Notes: generated by a model not told the origin, from the sequence alone. A DNA stretch of 64,000 nucleotides from Flaccisagitta enflata (GCA_965153355.1 OZ231128.1:40424001-40488000), one strand, 5' to 3'. Counted from the first letter of the stretch, positions 23,676 to 38,402 are shown. Translations and numbers: made by a program.

Positions 23676-24067
23676 ACAAGTCAAAAATGGTCCGAAATGA
23701 AAAAAACAATTGTCCTCTGGACAGTAGGATTGCATGATTTGCATGGTTTCTCCACAATTAGGAGATGCAACATTTTGTTTGACCGGTATTTGAGTTGGAA
23801 GGAAGGGCTTGGACGCATAATTGTAGTTTTGGGGTACTTGTTGAGTCATCTACAGTATAATTATTTTTGTGAGTAGCAGTTCAGGACGGCATTGCAAAAA
23901 AAGTAGTAAAGACAGCTATTCAAAAAAGAAAAGTCGCCGGATGGTAATGAACTGCCATTTTATGATATGATAAGAATAGAATCTCGGTCAAACTTAGTGT
24001 GATTGTACGGCATTTGTATCGAAAACATTGATTAGTAAGACATGTGGAGCTAATCTGTAACATAAAA

Positions 24068-24208
24068 AAGTAACATTGGGTTACAAAATCGTTTCGGACG
24101 GGTGGGCAGGGGCATTTAACCCCACACTCACACTCACACCCACACGCACACACACATACACAGACAGACAGACAGACAGACAGACAGAGAGAAAGACAAA
24201 CAGACAGA

Positions 24209-24306
<98 letters not shown>

Positions 24307-24340
24307 AACAAACACAAACACATGGATGGAGGCCGTCAGC
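24068..24340 (-). mobile_element. R1b tail with internal (CA)n array
   Basis: The tail region GTTACAAAATCGTTTCGGAC with GGGTGGGCAGGGGCATTTAA is followed by CACTCACACC, (CAGA)n and (CA)n (24208-24300). It mirrors the arrangement of the (GT)n-bearing copy at 8500. Confidence 0.75.
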
Positions 24341-24508
24341 CCACGTTTTAAGTTCGACAGTCAATCTAAGTCCAACATCCCTGATAACTATATTTGCTGG
24401 TTTGCGTCCATTACCAAATCCTTCGAAAACAGCCAGAAAGATTAACAATTAGTACTTCTCTTCCCATTTTCTCTCTTCGGTTTTGAACATTTATCTTTTT
24501 TTCAGATA

Positions 24509-24540
24509 CAGGGTGTCCCAAGTCAGTTGCAACATAAAGA

Positions 24541-24547
<7 letters not shown>
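24509..24547. mobile_element. Solo terminal repeat related to 19727-20486
   Basis: TACAGGGTGTCCCAAGTCAG and the next about 20 bases match the CAGGGTGT end of the 760-bp element with few changes, and TA precedes it. No partner end was found nearby. It is fused directly to the reverse-transcriptase fragment. Confidence 0.78.
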
Positions 24548-25265
<718 letters not shown>

Positions 25266-25565
25266 GAAACGAGTATGCGAGTTATGTCATCTTAATGACG
25301 CTCGTAAGGCGAAAGAATTACTAATTTTTGAAGCAACAAAGTCCCGTGCGTCGGCATTTTCAGAAAAATGCGGACAGACAGACAGACCGATAGACTAAAA
25401 CTTTCAAAATGATCTCTGGATTAGCAGTCTCGATCTCCAAGTGTCTTCTCTAATGTTCAAAAGTGTAAAAAACGAGAGAAAAATGCATTTAAAATCTGTA
25501 TCATCCAATCTGGAATCTGTATCTTTAACCGTGTAGAAACTGCAAGCAAAAACGCAAAAAACATT

Positions 25566-25742
25566 TTTAGTCGCGTGCACGCGACTCTACAACCCGCTTT
25601 GTCCGTCGGTTGGTCGGTTGGTCGGTCACACTTTACTTTTTTTATGATTTTATTTCTTTGACTTCACTGCTCCTGCCCAAATGGTCTGGTGACCTCAAAG
25701 ATGGCCCCTGCCCACCCGCACGCGACTTCGGTAGCCTTGTTT
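25566..25742 (+). mobile_element. R1a element, near full length
   Basis: TTAGTCGCGTGCACGCGACT, CCCGCTTTGTCCGTCGG, core CACTGCTCCTGCCCAAATGG with TGACCTCAAAGATGGCCCCT, and tail GTAGCCTTGTT. It is close to the apparent family consensus. Confidence 0.9.
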
Positions 25743-25744
25743 CT

Positions 25745-26120
25745 CTAAAATTCAGAAAATATCGTGAGCAGCAAAATGCGAAAACTTACAGAAACCTTTA
25801 AATCAAGATATTTCGGCTTCCAGAGCAGCTAGAAAGATTGAAAAAAAAAATATCATCATCAAAAGATTTAAAAGATTAATCCATCCTGGTTCCTGTGGTT
25901 TTGATTGTCTGGAAATGGCAGAATATTGACTTATTCCCAAATGGATAATTTGCTCATTAATGATTAGTCAAGGTCATTCATGATTAAAAATTTTCCAAAA
26001 GTATTTACAAGAATGTTCAGTTAAAAAACATGGCACTTGATATACTAACACTTTCAATACAATGATTTGATAAATATTAGGTCAATTGATCAAATTATAC
26101 CGCAGGCATACTTTTTTAAC
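25745..26120. other. No recognisable feature
   Basis: AT-rich, unassigned. Confidence 0.5.
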
Positions 26121-26139
26121 TTGGCCTAGTGTTATCAGT

Positions 26140-26369
26140 TTTTTCTTTCTCCTTGTTCTTGATCTTCTTATTCTTATTCTTGTTCTTGTTCATTTTCTTG
26201 TTCTTGTTCTTGTTCTTCTTCTTGTTCTTCTTGTTCTTCTTCTTTTTCTTGTTCTTCTTCTTCTTGTTCTTCTTCTTCTTCTTTTTCTTTTTCTTTTTCT
26301 TTTTCTTTTTCTTTTTCTTTTTCTTTTTCTTCTTCTTCTTCTTCTTCTTCTTCTTCTTCTTCTTCTTTT
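26140..26369 (+). repeat. (CTT)n / (CTTTTT)n pyrimidine tract
   Basis: TTCTTG, CTTTTT and CTT blocks in series. Frames across it are low-complexity leucine/phenylalanine strings. Confidence 0.95.
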
Positions 26370-26371
26370 TA

Positions 26372-27075
26372 TGCCAATTAGCGGTTTATGAATTTCAAAA
26401 CCCAAGAGTTCCGCCCTGAGTCCTGGCCGGAACATTAATTTCCGCGGAATTTTTGTTTCGACGATCCGACTCCATCGCTTACATCTTATGATGCCTTACC
26501 TAATATTCGTCTTCATTTAACGCATTCATTACAATCAACACAAGACAAGACAACGGCGAATTCAAATGAGGGAAAAAGTTCAATATCAGCGATTGATGCT
26601 CAGCGCTGCCCGCGACAATGCCCATTTGCTATATATAGTGGCAAGTGGGGCAGCAACCCTAAATGGGTTGATGAATGATGAATGATCACTGATATCCCTC
26701 ATAAATTTGGAGCCTCGAGGCTTTAAGGCCTTAAGCACGAGGAAAGGCAAAGATAGTGCAAGTACATACCAGAATCTAAATACAGGAGAAAGTAAAAAAA
26801 AAAAGGAAAAAGAACGCAAGCGTTTTACGCGTGAAAAAAAGATGCTGGGGGCAAGTTCTTTCGGTGGTTAACAACTTCACCGAAGGGGAAGAAATGCCTC
26901 GTGGGAAATGCAATCTTTGGTTCAAGAAAATCGGTTTGCACTCTACCGAGTCAATAAACTCACAAACAGAGATGAAACATCGACACAAGTGATAGAAAAA
27001 AACAAAAAACAAACAAAACACCCATCCTCCCAAAGAAAGTAGCAAACACATGATTTGAAATCCGCAACATCCGTG
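26372..27075. other. No recognisable feature
   Basis: Unassigned sequence. Short R2-like wording (AGTGGGGCAGCAACCCTAAA, GGAGCCTCGAGGC) near 26640-26720 suggests a decayed R2 copy, but I could not delimit it. Confidence 0.45.
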
Positions 27076-27179
27076 TGAACCACCTCCAATTGGGAGGAAG
27101 AAACATCAAGAAAGAAAATTCAACCAATAAAATAGAAGCGGAAGTGAAAACGGAAGTACGATACACCCGCAAGAAGATG

Positions 27180-27483
<304 letters not shown>

Positions 27484-27584
27484 AAGCAGGAAGGCAAGCC
27501 GGAAGACTTGCGAGGATTATTTCCAAAATATGATACCCATGAAATCGGGATGAGCCTCCGGAATTTACAATGAGAACGAAGAAG

Positions 27585-27906
27585 AAACAAGCCCAATCCG
27601 GGCAACGATGCGTCCTGACTGAGTCTCTTAGTGTATTGACTTTGGCGCCAAGCATGTGGGATACATGAAGGCACAGATGGCTGGATAGATATATATAAAG
27701 ACAGAGTACCAAAATAAGCTCTCCTCAAGTGTGTTTGGGTTGAAACGTGCCATCGCCGTGGCTGGAAAGAGCCAAAAACTGCGATATTTAAGGAGGCGTA
27801 ATGGATATACCGACGGACAGATGGAAGGACGGATGGATGGACAGAGAGACAGACAGACCAATGGATGGATGGACGAACCTTCTTATGCGAGGGCGTATGT
27901 AAAAAG
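27585..27906 (-). mobile_element. R1c element
   Basis: AACAAGCCCAATCCGGGCAA, ACGATGCGTCCTGACTGAGT, GCCAAAAACTGCG and a GGAC/GGATGGAC tract, ending in an inverted head (CTTCTTATGCGAGGGCGTAT). It aligns in blocks with 13581-13826 and, inverted, with 58857-59147. Confidence 0.77.
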
Positions 27907-28108
27907 AGAATCAAAAGCACTAGAAGAAGAGGAACGACTCTTTATTACGGAGGCAACAGCCTCGAAATGGCTAAAAAAATAAGATATTCATTCCACTTGC
28001 CTTTGATTCAGCTTTAACAACGGAAGAATAGGGAAAGATGGCCGATAATTGTATTTTCGTCATGATGACTTTAAATTCGTTAATGACTTCTCGTAGGCCC
28101 AACAGTTA

Positions 28109-28891
28109 CACTTACACCCCGCTATAACGGAAAGTGGAAATCAATCTAGTATGGATATAAAACTTTAGTACTATCTAGAACATATGTATATCGGCGAGCG
28201 TTTTGGGTCATATCTCTGCTAAAGATAAAAAAATCATATAAAAATTGGTGAGATTCTGAAACTACATCAAATTTGTGATCTAGTGCCACCAACCGCGTTC
28301 TTGTAGCCCAATCCATTTGGAAATGATGGGCAAAACAAGAATGCTACTTCAAATGAAAATAGCTGAAAAATCATATATCATTTCTTGTCGCTTTTGGTAC
28401 TTGGCCAAATGTTTTGTTTTTTTTAGTTTAAGGTTGTTGTCCGACTTTTAGGCTGCCACAGTGATACCATAGGATCGCCTTGTCATTTCCATGGTCACTC
28501 CAAACTCAGTTATAGATCTGATGGTTGGTAAGTAAGCAGCTAAGGAGAAGGTATCGCGCATCTTTGATATGGATAAAAAAAATCTGCTCTCAAGGTGTGA
28601 GGGAAGACCGCGTCATCCTTTCTCAAAATATCTCTTCAAGAGCAAATAAAGCATATTTTGCCCGTTATTGTGGTTCACAAGATACATACAAAGAATCTCA
28701 AAGATCAAATTGTGGTTTTTCTAGTCATTTTATGAATTAACAGCCTGATAATAATCTTGCCGATATACTTTTGTTCTAGATAGTAACTTCAAGTCATTTT
28801 CTTTTAACTCCTGCATTAATTGTAAAAGAAATCCCGTTATAATGGATGAAATCTTTAGTCCCTTGATATCCGTTATTGCGGGGTTCAAGTG
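28109..28891. mobile_element. TA-flanked element with pogo/Tigger-like ends (783 bp)
   Basis: The left end is CACTTACACCCCGCTATAAC and the right end, on the other strand, is CACTTGAACCCCGCAATAAC. TA flanks both ends (28107-28108 and 28892-28893). Sub-terminal inverted similarity continues inward (CTATCTAGAACATATGTATA against a matching stretch near 28750-28790). Ends of the form ACCCCGCTATAACGG are characteristic of pogo/Tigger-group transposons. There is no intact transposase frame. Confidence 0.87.
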
Positions 28892-28984
28892 TAGTTACTT
28901 CCAAATTCCGATACTAAATTACCTCTTTGAGTATAGAGGGAAATCCTCATAGTCGCGTGCCGTTGAGCGGAAGGAGTAATAGAA

Positions 28985-29265
<281 letters not shown>

Positions 29266-29439
29266 ACGCCCATTTACACGCGACAACGTCTTCAGTCAAT
29301 TTCAGAATACAGAATGACGATACACGCACGTTTGCGCGTTGGAGAAGGAACAACATTAGAAAGAGCATTCATCTCCGTTCATGGTTTGATGCATCCATTG
29401 TGGCTTTCCAAATGTTTTGAAGTTATTACAAAAGGAAAA

Positions 29440-30400
29440 GTCTGGGGCGACTGCGGGGGAAGCCAGGAGGGTGTTGAAGATGGCGGTAAAGAGGGCTTTG
29501 ACAAAGCGATTGCAAAGGCGGGAGTGAAGGCGGGCAGTCAAAGCAGCGGAAAGCAGCCCTAACATCAGCAGTGAAAACAATTCAAAGATGACAAGTTGGT
29601 TGCCAATATCATTGGCGTAACACCTGATTTTAACTTAAAAAACTGGGAAACGCTGCGCTGTGGCGTTAAACTTAAAGGCTTGAAAAGAATCTTTAAGTTT
29701 AACGTCGGCCCAGTTTTAGGAAATTTCAACAGAGGACAAGGTGAGGCATCGCGTACCAATATATTCTTAAAGGCTGCAACAATTCAATTTTTTCCTGCAC
29801 AAAGACGACCTTAAGTATGCCCTCTGTACTTTTTTGTTTTGTTTTTTTTTCTCGCCTAATTATTGGACACGTGTTAGTACTCAACATTGCAGTTGAGGTT
29901 GTGGTGACTCTTCTGAGCGTGGTGGTGGAGCCAACCAGGTGGCAGCAAAGCTCAAGGCAGCAAAGGAGGCAGCATCCAAGCAAGATGGCGCGGCAAAGGC
30001 AGCAAAAACGCCGAATGGGGAGGTGAAAGGGATAACGGCCGCGAGATAACAGCAAGAAAGAAGAAGCAAAAGCGATTTTGGAGACAGCAGAGATGGCAGC
30101 AGCAATTACAAGGGCAAAGGCAGCAGATATGCCGGCAAATAATTCGATATTATGATATTAAGCGCAGCAGAATTGGCGGCATTGATGACGTCAACAACAG
30201 CGGGAGAAACGACGGCCTTGAAGATGGATGATGGATGGACGAAGTTGTAATTGTAGCGGCAGAGGCAGCTGTAAATTTTGCAGTATTCATACAAGTCGTA
30301 AGGTTGATGGCAGCTTAAGCAGTGAAAATGGTGTCAACAATGGCGTCAGACAAGCGGCAGCGATGCAATAGTGGCAACTCAGATATTGCTTCATCTCCTC
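29440..30400 (+). other. GCA/GGC-rich stretch, possible decayed coding sequence
   Basis: The base composition shifts here: many GCAGCAA, GGCAGC, GCGGCAAAGGC and GATGGCG triplets suggest a degenerate Ala/Lys-rich coding region like the low-complexity part of the LINE ORF1 at 52.3-52.8 kb. No single frame stays open beyond about 110 codons and no domain is recognisable, so I do not call a gene. Confidence 0.3.
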
Positions 30401-30532
30401 AATCAGACACTGAAAAGAGCAAATTAAAGGACGAATTACTCTGTCTCTATCAACGTGGTCTTGCACTGGGAATTTGATGACATTGCTGTGTTCGATTCAA
30501 CGCTGCTGCATCTACATTTCCTCGCACCGGTT

Positions 30533-30729
30533 TTCAGTCTCGTGCTACGCGACTTTGTACCCCGCTTCGTATGTCCGTCGGTTGGTCGATCCGTTGGTCC
30601 GTCATGGTTTACTTTTTTATGTTTTTGAGATCTTTGGCCTCACCGCTCCTGCTCAAATGCTCTAGTCACGTCAAATATGGCCTCTACCCACGCGCACGAG
30701 ACTGGGGTAGCCGTGTATCCGGCTTTGTT
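30533..30729 (+). mobile_element. R1a element, near full length
   Basis: Head TCAGTCTCGTGCTACGCGAC, GTCCGTCGGTTGGTC tract, core TCACCGCTCCTGCTCAAATG and tail TCCGGCTTTGTT. Slightly diverged. Confidence 0.85.
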
Positions 30730-30912
30730 CCTGTCTTACAGGGTAAATATCAGTTGCCTGGCGTGAAATTCTAAAAGATTATAAATCAGTAGGTTGATTG
30801 GTCGTACACCGGTTTGTCGCTCTCTGACGCTCTGTCTTGTCAATGTTGATTGATAGCGGTTGTTTTAAATCACTCTTTGAGTCCCCGTAATCTATGGACC
30901 GCGCCTGGATTT

Positions 30913-31173
30913 ACCGTATTTTTTCTAATTAGCGCCCTGGACGCTTTTGAAATTAAGAAAAAAAATATTGTCATTTTACCCTCCAATTAGCACCCTCTTT
31001 TGATTTGTTCGCACTATCTTATCCTTTTATCGTTCTTAATGAATGCTACTGAATATATCGTTTTTAAATGTATTAAAGTAACATTATTGGCTTGTTTTAT
31101 ATTCTGATAAAAAAAAACACAGAAAAGAGGGGGGGCGTTAATTGAGGGGGGGGGGTAAATGGAAAAAATACGC
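30913..31173. mobile_element. Inverted-repeat element with CGTATTTTTTC ends
   Basis: ACCGTATTTTTTCTAATTAG at 30913 mirrors CATTTACCCC.../GGAAAAAATACGC at 31135-31173. Both arms lead into GCGCCC or GGGGGCG blocks. Non-coding. Exact ends and duplication are not resolved. Confidence 0.6.
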
Positions 31174-31627
31174 AATGGTCGAGTCTGGTCGTGCTCGGCC
31201 TTGTTTCTTCTTTCAAAGACGGCTGTGTGATGTTGCTGTTGCTGCTGTGGTTGTGCAAAAGCGGAATCATGGAGCACGTAATTGAGGGAAAAAAGGAATG
31301 AAAGCAAGCGTTAATGATGGTCTAAAGCTCCATCTTGTTGCCATATGCGTTTGATGAAATGGAAATGCCAAAATGGAGAATAAATCCTTTTTCTTTCCTT
31401 CTCTCTCTCTCTCTTTTTGACTGACTCTCCGTCTTTTATTCGTGTTCTTGTTCCTCTGTCCGTCCCTGTATATGTCCGTTTGTGTGTCTGCTTCTGTATC
31501 TGTATTTCACGTACTGTCACTTACTGTCTTGTCTGTCCGATAGCCTTTCCAAACTCTTCGTCTCTATCTGTTTGTCTGTCAGTCTGATTCTCTGTAACTG
31601 TCCGATTCTCGCCCTCTCTGTCTATCC

Positions 31628-32450
<823 letters not shown>

Positions 32451-32774
32451 TGCTATGTGCGCTATGGCGGTACTCCACTGTACCTTTGCGCGACTTTGGG
32501 AGCCGCTCATCCGGCCTTGTTTTTTTTTTACGCAGTGAACGGTCATTTTCGAGAGGTGAAAGTTGTTACAAACCCATGAAACATAAATTTGTTTGCGTCG
32601 ATACGCTATCATTTATTCATGTTCATCAAATATTATCATTTATTCATTTACTCATATCTAACACGCAAAATACACATTCATCTAATTCTGCATTTTTGAA
32701 CTGATTCTGAAATTTTTATCACCTCCACACATGAACAGTTGTTTTTCTCTCCTCTTTTGCAGATATCTGTAAAC

Positions 32775-32796
32775 AACAACAACAACAAAAAACAAT

Positions 32797-32863
<67 letters not shown>

Positions 32864-32897
32864 TCAAAAACAACAACAACAACAACAACAACAACAA
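32775..32897 (+). repeat. (AAC)n microsatellite
   Basis: About 40 AAC units with a few interruptions. Confidence 0.95.
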
Positions 32898-33087
32898 TTG
32901 TAAACAAAAAAATGACAACAGCAATACCAACGGCAACGACCAGGGTCCGGCAAAATTTTTGGCTGCCTACAAGCAAGCTTTTTTTGTTGCTTCCTGCCTA
33001 CAATATAATTGAATAATTTTCCAACATTTTTGATACATTTGGGTCTGAACAACAAATTCTTTTTTAAATCTCTCGCAAATCCTGGGC

Positions 33088-33537
33088 CGGATCACCCATT
33101 AGGCTTATAAGGCTTAAGCCTTAGGCCCTGCGGTAAGGGGGGCCCCGCGGTACAGCCTAGCCCTTATAAAAAAAGGTAAGGGGAAAAAGAGAGAAGAGAA
33201 AAGAGAAACAAAAGGGGGGAAAAGGAAAAAGAAAGAAGGAAAGAAAAAAGAAAGACAAAAGTTAAAAGGAAAGTAAGAATGAAAGAAAAAAAGGAGGAAA
33301 AAAAACTTTTTTTCTGCTTTTGTCTTGATTTTCTATCAAAAAACTTTCATTCAGCATATGATTTTTTTTTCAATGAGGTTTATTAGCTTAAAAAGATATA
33401 TGCCTTTCAAGTTTATATCCACTAGAAAGGTAGAAAGTGAGTAACAGTAATCGGGGGGGGGGGTGGTGAAGGGGGGGGGCTAAGGGGCCCCGCGGTAGCT
33501 GTCAAGCCTTAGGCCCCGCGGTAGCTTGATCCGGCTC
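33088..33537. mobile_element. Element with GCCGGATCA ends and GGCCCCGCGG blocks
   Basis: It opens GGGCCGGATCACCCATTAGG, then CTTATAAGGCTTAAGCCTTA and GGGGGGCCCCGCGGTAC. It closes with AAGCCTTAGGCCCCGCGGTA and TGATCCGGC, so the ends are inverted. The interior is purine-rich. The same opening occurs at 59494. Confidence 0.75.
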
Positions 33538-33690
33538 AGCGCAAATCCAACTAATTTGAAACTCAGAAAAACAAAATTTTGATTTTCAGATTAAATTTTT
33601 TTTTTCATATTTCCATCATAAATTCTTCAAAAATACCTTGCTGCCTACGAGCAATGCTCGCGTGCTCGGGCACTTTGCCGTACCCTGGCA

Positions 33691-33882
<192 letters not shown>

Positions 33883-34202
33883 TACGTTTGGGCTTAACTC
33901 AATCGAGGTTTTATCTTCCGAAAACGATGATGTTTGCCTCTCCCTGGTTTTATGGGATTCTATCTTGTTTGATATCTTTTTTTATGTTGTTTTTTTTTTG
34001 CCCTGGTCGACTTATCGACAAGTTGGCCGTGAGGTGTATATTGCAAGTGAGGAAAAAAAGTGGAAAAACAGAAAGAAAACAACTTCTTTGATTTTCCACC
34101 CAATTGACTCTCCGATCCTCCCATGAGGAAACAAGGCCCGATATCACCAAAAGCAACAATCTCCCACCTGCGCCGCGCTTCTTAGGTGCGCTAAAGCACT
34201 TC

Positions 34203-34460
34203 GGGCGTGTTTCTAGTGAAGATGAAAAACGGGTTTGTTCCTGGGAAACGCGTTTACAGCATGAACACATATTCATGAATTTCACTGTCCCACGAGGGTG
34301 TGAGCGAAGTGAGTGAGAGAGCCCGTGAATAGAGCAAGCGCGCTATGCAAGCGTAGCAAAGCGGAGCGCTGCAGAGCGAGTGAGCGGTGCGAGCGAACAA
34401 ATGTAGCTAGCGACCGAGTGGCCTGTTCAAAACGCGATTGTCTCTGACTAGAAATACCCC
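34203..34460 (+). mobile_element. R3 element copy 2
   Basis: GGGCGTGTTTCTAGTGAAGA ... CTGACTAGAAATACCCCC (shown in part). It keeps the CATATTCATGAATTTCA block and the GAGCG-rich strand of copy 1. Confidence 0.82.
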
Positions 34461-34816
34461 CTCCTTCGTGCGATGGCGGCCCGTCGATCGGTCAGTTTGT
34501 TAATATGACAAGTGGAATTGATAACGCGCCATTTGAGTCAACCATCGTGAGCGCCTTTTACTCATAGATGCTGCTTTAATGCCAGATTGTGTCGTTATTT
34601 ACGTACCGTCGAACCCACGACAGAACCCATGGCTAAACCGATCCTGGCGCCCACTGAAAAAGGCAAACGGCTTATAAAGTTAAACCAAACGAATATGTGC
34701 AAGTGGCGCTATTCTCAAAGACTCAAGAAGTGTACAAGGACGTCAGGACGATGTACTTGCAAGAATAATGATTGGTTTGGCATGTATACAGACACATAAT
34801 TGTGTTCAACTCTCTG

Positions 34817-35021
<205 letters not shown>

Positions 35022-35023
<2 letters not shown>

Positions 35024-35545
35024 TTCGGCACAGAAAACTTAGAGAATCAAAGATCACAATAACGTTCATAAAGAGTTCTTACTGTGTCATAACACAAAAC
35101 ACGAATTTGTTCGCCTCATAGCGATGATAAGTATTTTACGTAGGTCACTGCCACGCGTATAAATAAATAAGATTCATTGATAAAACAGATTAAACAAATG
35201 AAACTAGAGCTCCCCAAAGAGAAAGCCATATTTAGATGCCTCCTCGCATCTCTATTACAGGCTGTGTCCATTGGTCAATTGGTTGGTTTGTTGGTCGGTT
35301 GGTTGGTCGGTCGGTTTTTTAATCGGTCGGCAAAGCATTCATTAAAAACATCAAAATCAAGCATTTTTTCAACAGAGAAGTGGTTCTAACCCAGTAAAAG
35401 AAGCATACATTAAGTAATTCATTCAATTAATCATTTATTCATTTACAAATGACATTCATTCATAAAGAACATTCATTCAAAGGGGACGCAGCGTTGGCCT
35501 TGTTATTAGAATTCTACATTAATGAATAACTAGTCATCCAAGGAT
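35022..35545. other. Little recognisable; one R1-like head
   Basis: Near 35230-35335, AGATGCCTCCTCGCATCTCT followed by a GGTTGGTCGGTT tract looks like an R1c-type hairpin head with its GGTC tract. The remainder is unassigned. Confidence 0.5.
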
Positions 35546-35610
35546 CGCATATGGTCAGCGGTACCCGATGCCCTGCTTGAGTGATCAAGTAAAGTAGTGG
35601 AGTGAGAACA

Positions 35611-37555
35611 GGGCAGCGGCCCCAAAGGGCCGATGTCCTGTAGGACACAGGGGTGAATCTCGAGACGTCCTGAAGCAGATTTGAAGTTGGGATGGCAGGA
35701 TTTAGCCCAAAAGAGCAGATTTGAGGTTTGGGGGGCAGGTTTAAGGCCTAGAGTTGACGGTATGTTTTCCCCCTCAAGTGCTAAAACCGATGTACCCGAT
35801 TGTTTTCGATTATTTTTATAATATTACTACCTAGAACATAAGAGATTTGGGATCTTTGATCCATTTTAGGGACCGCGAGCTCCGTTTATTTATCAACACT
35901 CAAAGGTGGTTGTGGTGAAAATGTTGAAATCTGGTCACTTTGGGCTCAAAATTGGGCCACTTCAAATTTGAAATTTGACCAAAAATCCATGAGATGAAAC
36001 TAGAGCTCAAGAGCTAACCAGTGGTGCAATCCGCACATTGCTAACATTTTTTGTTAAGATTTGAGAGCTTTTCAAAGATGGAAGGGTATGACTATGAGGG
36101 TTTTTTTACCCGATGAATTTGGTGGTCAATTTTGACATTTTTTACAATTTTTGATATATCTCCGCTTTGGATGGATAAATTTGGATGAAATTGGTGACCA
36201 AATTGAAGAGTTTTTGATGCTCTAACTGAATCTGGTAAAATTTTTGATCGATATGATCCTCAAAATTTTTGGGAGACTCTAGAAGTAAGTGCTAAAAAGT
36301 GAATTTTTTCACCATTATGGCTACTTTGGTCAAAAAATTTGGACACTTCCAAGATAGAAAAAGACAAAAAATTCATGGGCAAATTAAACTACAGTTCAAG
36401 ATCTAACCAGTGGTGCAATCGGCATGTCAATATGTTGAAGCATATAGATTTGGCAGAGCTTCAAAGATTGGTGGGTATGATAAAATGACATTTTTTGGTC
36501 ATTATGAGCCTAAAAGCTCTGCCAAATCTATATGCTTCAACATATTGACATGCCGATTGCACCACTGGTTAGATCTTGAACTGTAGTTTAATTTGCCCAT
36601 GAATTTTTTGTCTTTTTCTATCACGGAAGTGCCCAAATTTCTTTACCAAAGTAGCCAAAATGGTGAAAAAATTCACTTTTTAGCACCTGCTTCTAGAGTC
36701 TCCCAAAATTTTTGAGGGTCATATCGATCAAAAATTTTACCAGATTCAGTTAGAGCATCAAAAACTCTTCAATTTGGTCACCAATTTCATATAAATTTGT
36801 CCATCCAAAGCGGAGATATATCAAAAATTGTAAAAAATGTCAAAATTGACCACTAAATTCATCTGGTAAAAAAGACCTCATATCTTTCCATCTTTGAAAA
36901 GCGCTCAAATCTTAACAAAAAATGATAGCAACATGCGGATTGCACCACTGGCTAGCTCTTGAGCTCTAGTTTCATAATCTCATGGATTTTAGATCAAATT
37001 TTGAAAGCAAAGTGGCCCAATTTCGAGCCCAAAGTGACTGAATTTCAACATTTTCACCACAACCACCATTAAGTGGTGATAGATAAATGGAACTCACGGT
37101 CGTTAAAATGGATCAAAGATCCCAAATCTCTTTTGATCTAGGTAAAAATATTATAAAAATAATCAAAAACGATCGGGTACACAGGTTTTGAGCACATGAG
37201 GGGGAAAACATACCGTCAAGCCTAGAGGACAAATTTGAGGCCTGAAGGTTTGATTTAAGGCCTGAAGGGCTTATTTGAGGTCTGGCGGGCTGATTTGCGG
37301 TCTTGAGGGCAGATATGAGGTCCGGAGAGCTGATTTGAGCTCTCAAGGGCTAAATTGAGGTCTGAAAGGGCTAATTTGATGGCTCAGGGGGCCAAAATCA
37401 GGCCTGAGACTGCAGAGTTGAGGCTTCAATGGCCAAGGGGGGGGGATGGATGGAAGGACGGAAGGATGGACGGAAGGACGGACGGACGGACGGACGGACG
37501 TCTCGAAATTCCCCCCTGTGTCATACAGGACATCGGCCCTTTGGGGCCGCTGCCC
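35611..37555 (-). mobile_element. R2 element split by fold-back element FB3
   Basis: The ends are clear inverted repeats of about 43 bases. The left one is GGGCAGCGGCCCCAAAGGGC with CGATGTCCTGTAGGACACAG (35611-35653) and the right one mirrors it at 37512-37555. Between them is a 20-base minisatellite (TTTGAGGCCTGAAGGGC variants) and a (GGAC)n tract. FB3 interrupts the minisatellite at 35754-37219. The native R2 length would be about 470 bases. Confidence 0.88.
35754..37219. mobile_element. Fold-back element FB3 (1,466 bp)
   Basis: This is a long imperfect palindrome centred near 36486. The ends are TTGACGGTATGTTTTCCCCC and its reverse complement. A perfect 8-bp duplication GCCTAGAG flanks it (35746-35753 and 37220-37227) and lies within the R2 minisatellite. 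It is non-coding. The 8-bp duplication is shared with FB1, but the terminal sequence is different. Confidence 0.93.
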
Positions 37556-37806
37556 AAAAAGGTGCGTGGCTGCACTAGACCTTGGAAAAAATTAGTCTAT
37601 TCTACTTGATATGTTACGCTTTTCTCGTGCCATCAGGTCCATTCAAAATACATATCTTCAAGAACAACTGAATCATGCAAAGAATGGATGGAATAAATTA
37701 GGTTGATCTGAACGCAGCCCTGTACCAAGACGACGACGCTGCAAATTTTGACTGAGGCGTAACCTCAATCTCACTAAATTGGGCACAACGGCGACGATGA
37801 AGACTA

Positions 37807-38040
37807 AGGGAGCGTTTCTAGTCAGACAATCGCGTTTTCAACGGGCCATTCGGTCGCTCGCTGCGTTTGTTCGCTCGCACCGCTCACTACGCTCACTCCC
37901 TCCGCAGCGCTCCTCTTTGCTTGCATCGCTTGCTTGTTCCATTCACGGGCTCGCTCACTCACTTTGCTCAATCCCTCGTGGGTCAGTTGAAATTCTTGAA
38001 TATGTGTTCAAGCTGTGAATGTGTTTCACAGGAAAAGACA
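37807..38040 (-). mobile_element. R3 element copy 3, right side degraded
   Basis: It reads GGAGCGTTTCTAGTCAGACA, TCGCGTTTTCAACGGGCCAT and CGGTCGCTCGCTGCG, the reverse complement of copy 1. The distal end fades after TGTTTCACAGG. Confidence 0.75.
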
Positions 38041-38099
38041 TGGGAATGATGGGAATGGTGGAAAGATCACAAGAAAGAGGGTGAGAATGAGAATGATGG

Positions 38100-38175
38100 A
38101 GGAAACGGGGGGGGGGGATGACGCAGCTACGATGACGGCGGCGACGAAGACGAAGACGACGACGACAGTGAGGAA
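38100..38175 (+). repeat. G-run and GACGAAGAC-type triplet repeat
   Basis: A run of about nine G followed by GACGGCGGCGACGAAGACGA-like triplets. Confidence 0.7.
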
Positions 38176-38402
38176 AAAAAGACTGCAAGACTGGAAACAT
38201 TCACGCAATTGTTTAGCATTTGTTTGCGAACACGTGTTAGGAGGAACAGCGTAAACAGCGAAATAAGCGAATACGAAAAGACGTAATTGCAATTCGTCCT
38301 ATCTGCCTAAAAGAGAAGATGATTTGAGACCTTCTTGCATGACAATAGTTTGACTAAAGCAAAGAAACCATTTCCAGCCACTCATTCAGTGCAGTGAACA
38401 AA

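Noticed and set aside
23300-23849. Ser/Pro/His-rich frame of 145 codons and its Asp/Gly/Met-rich antisense
   Set aside because: Produced by the (CATC/CGTC)n tract of an R1c element.
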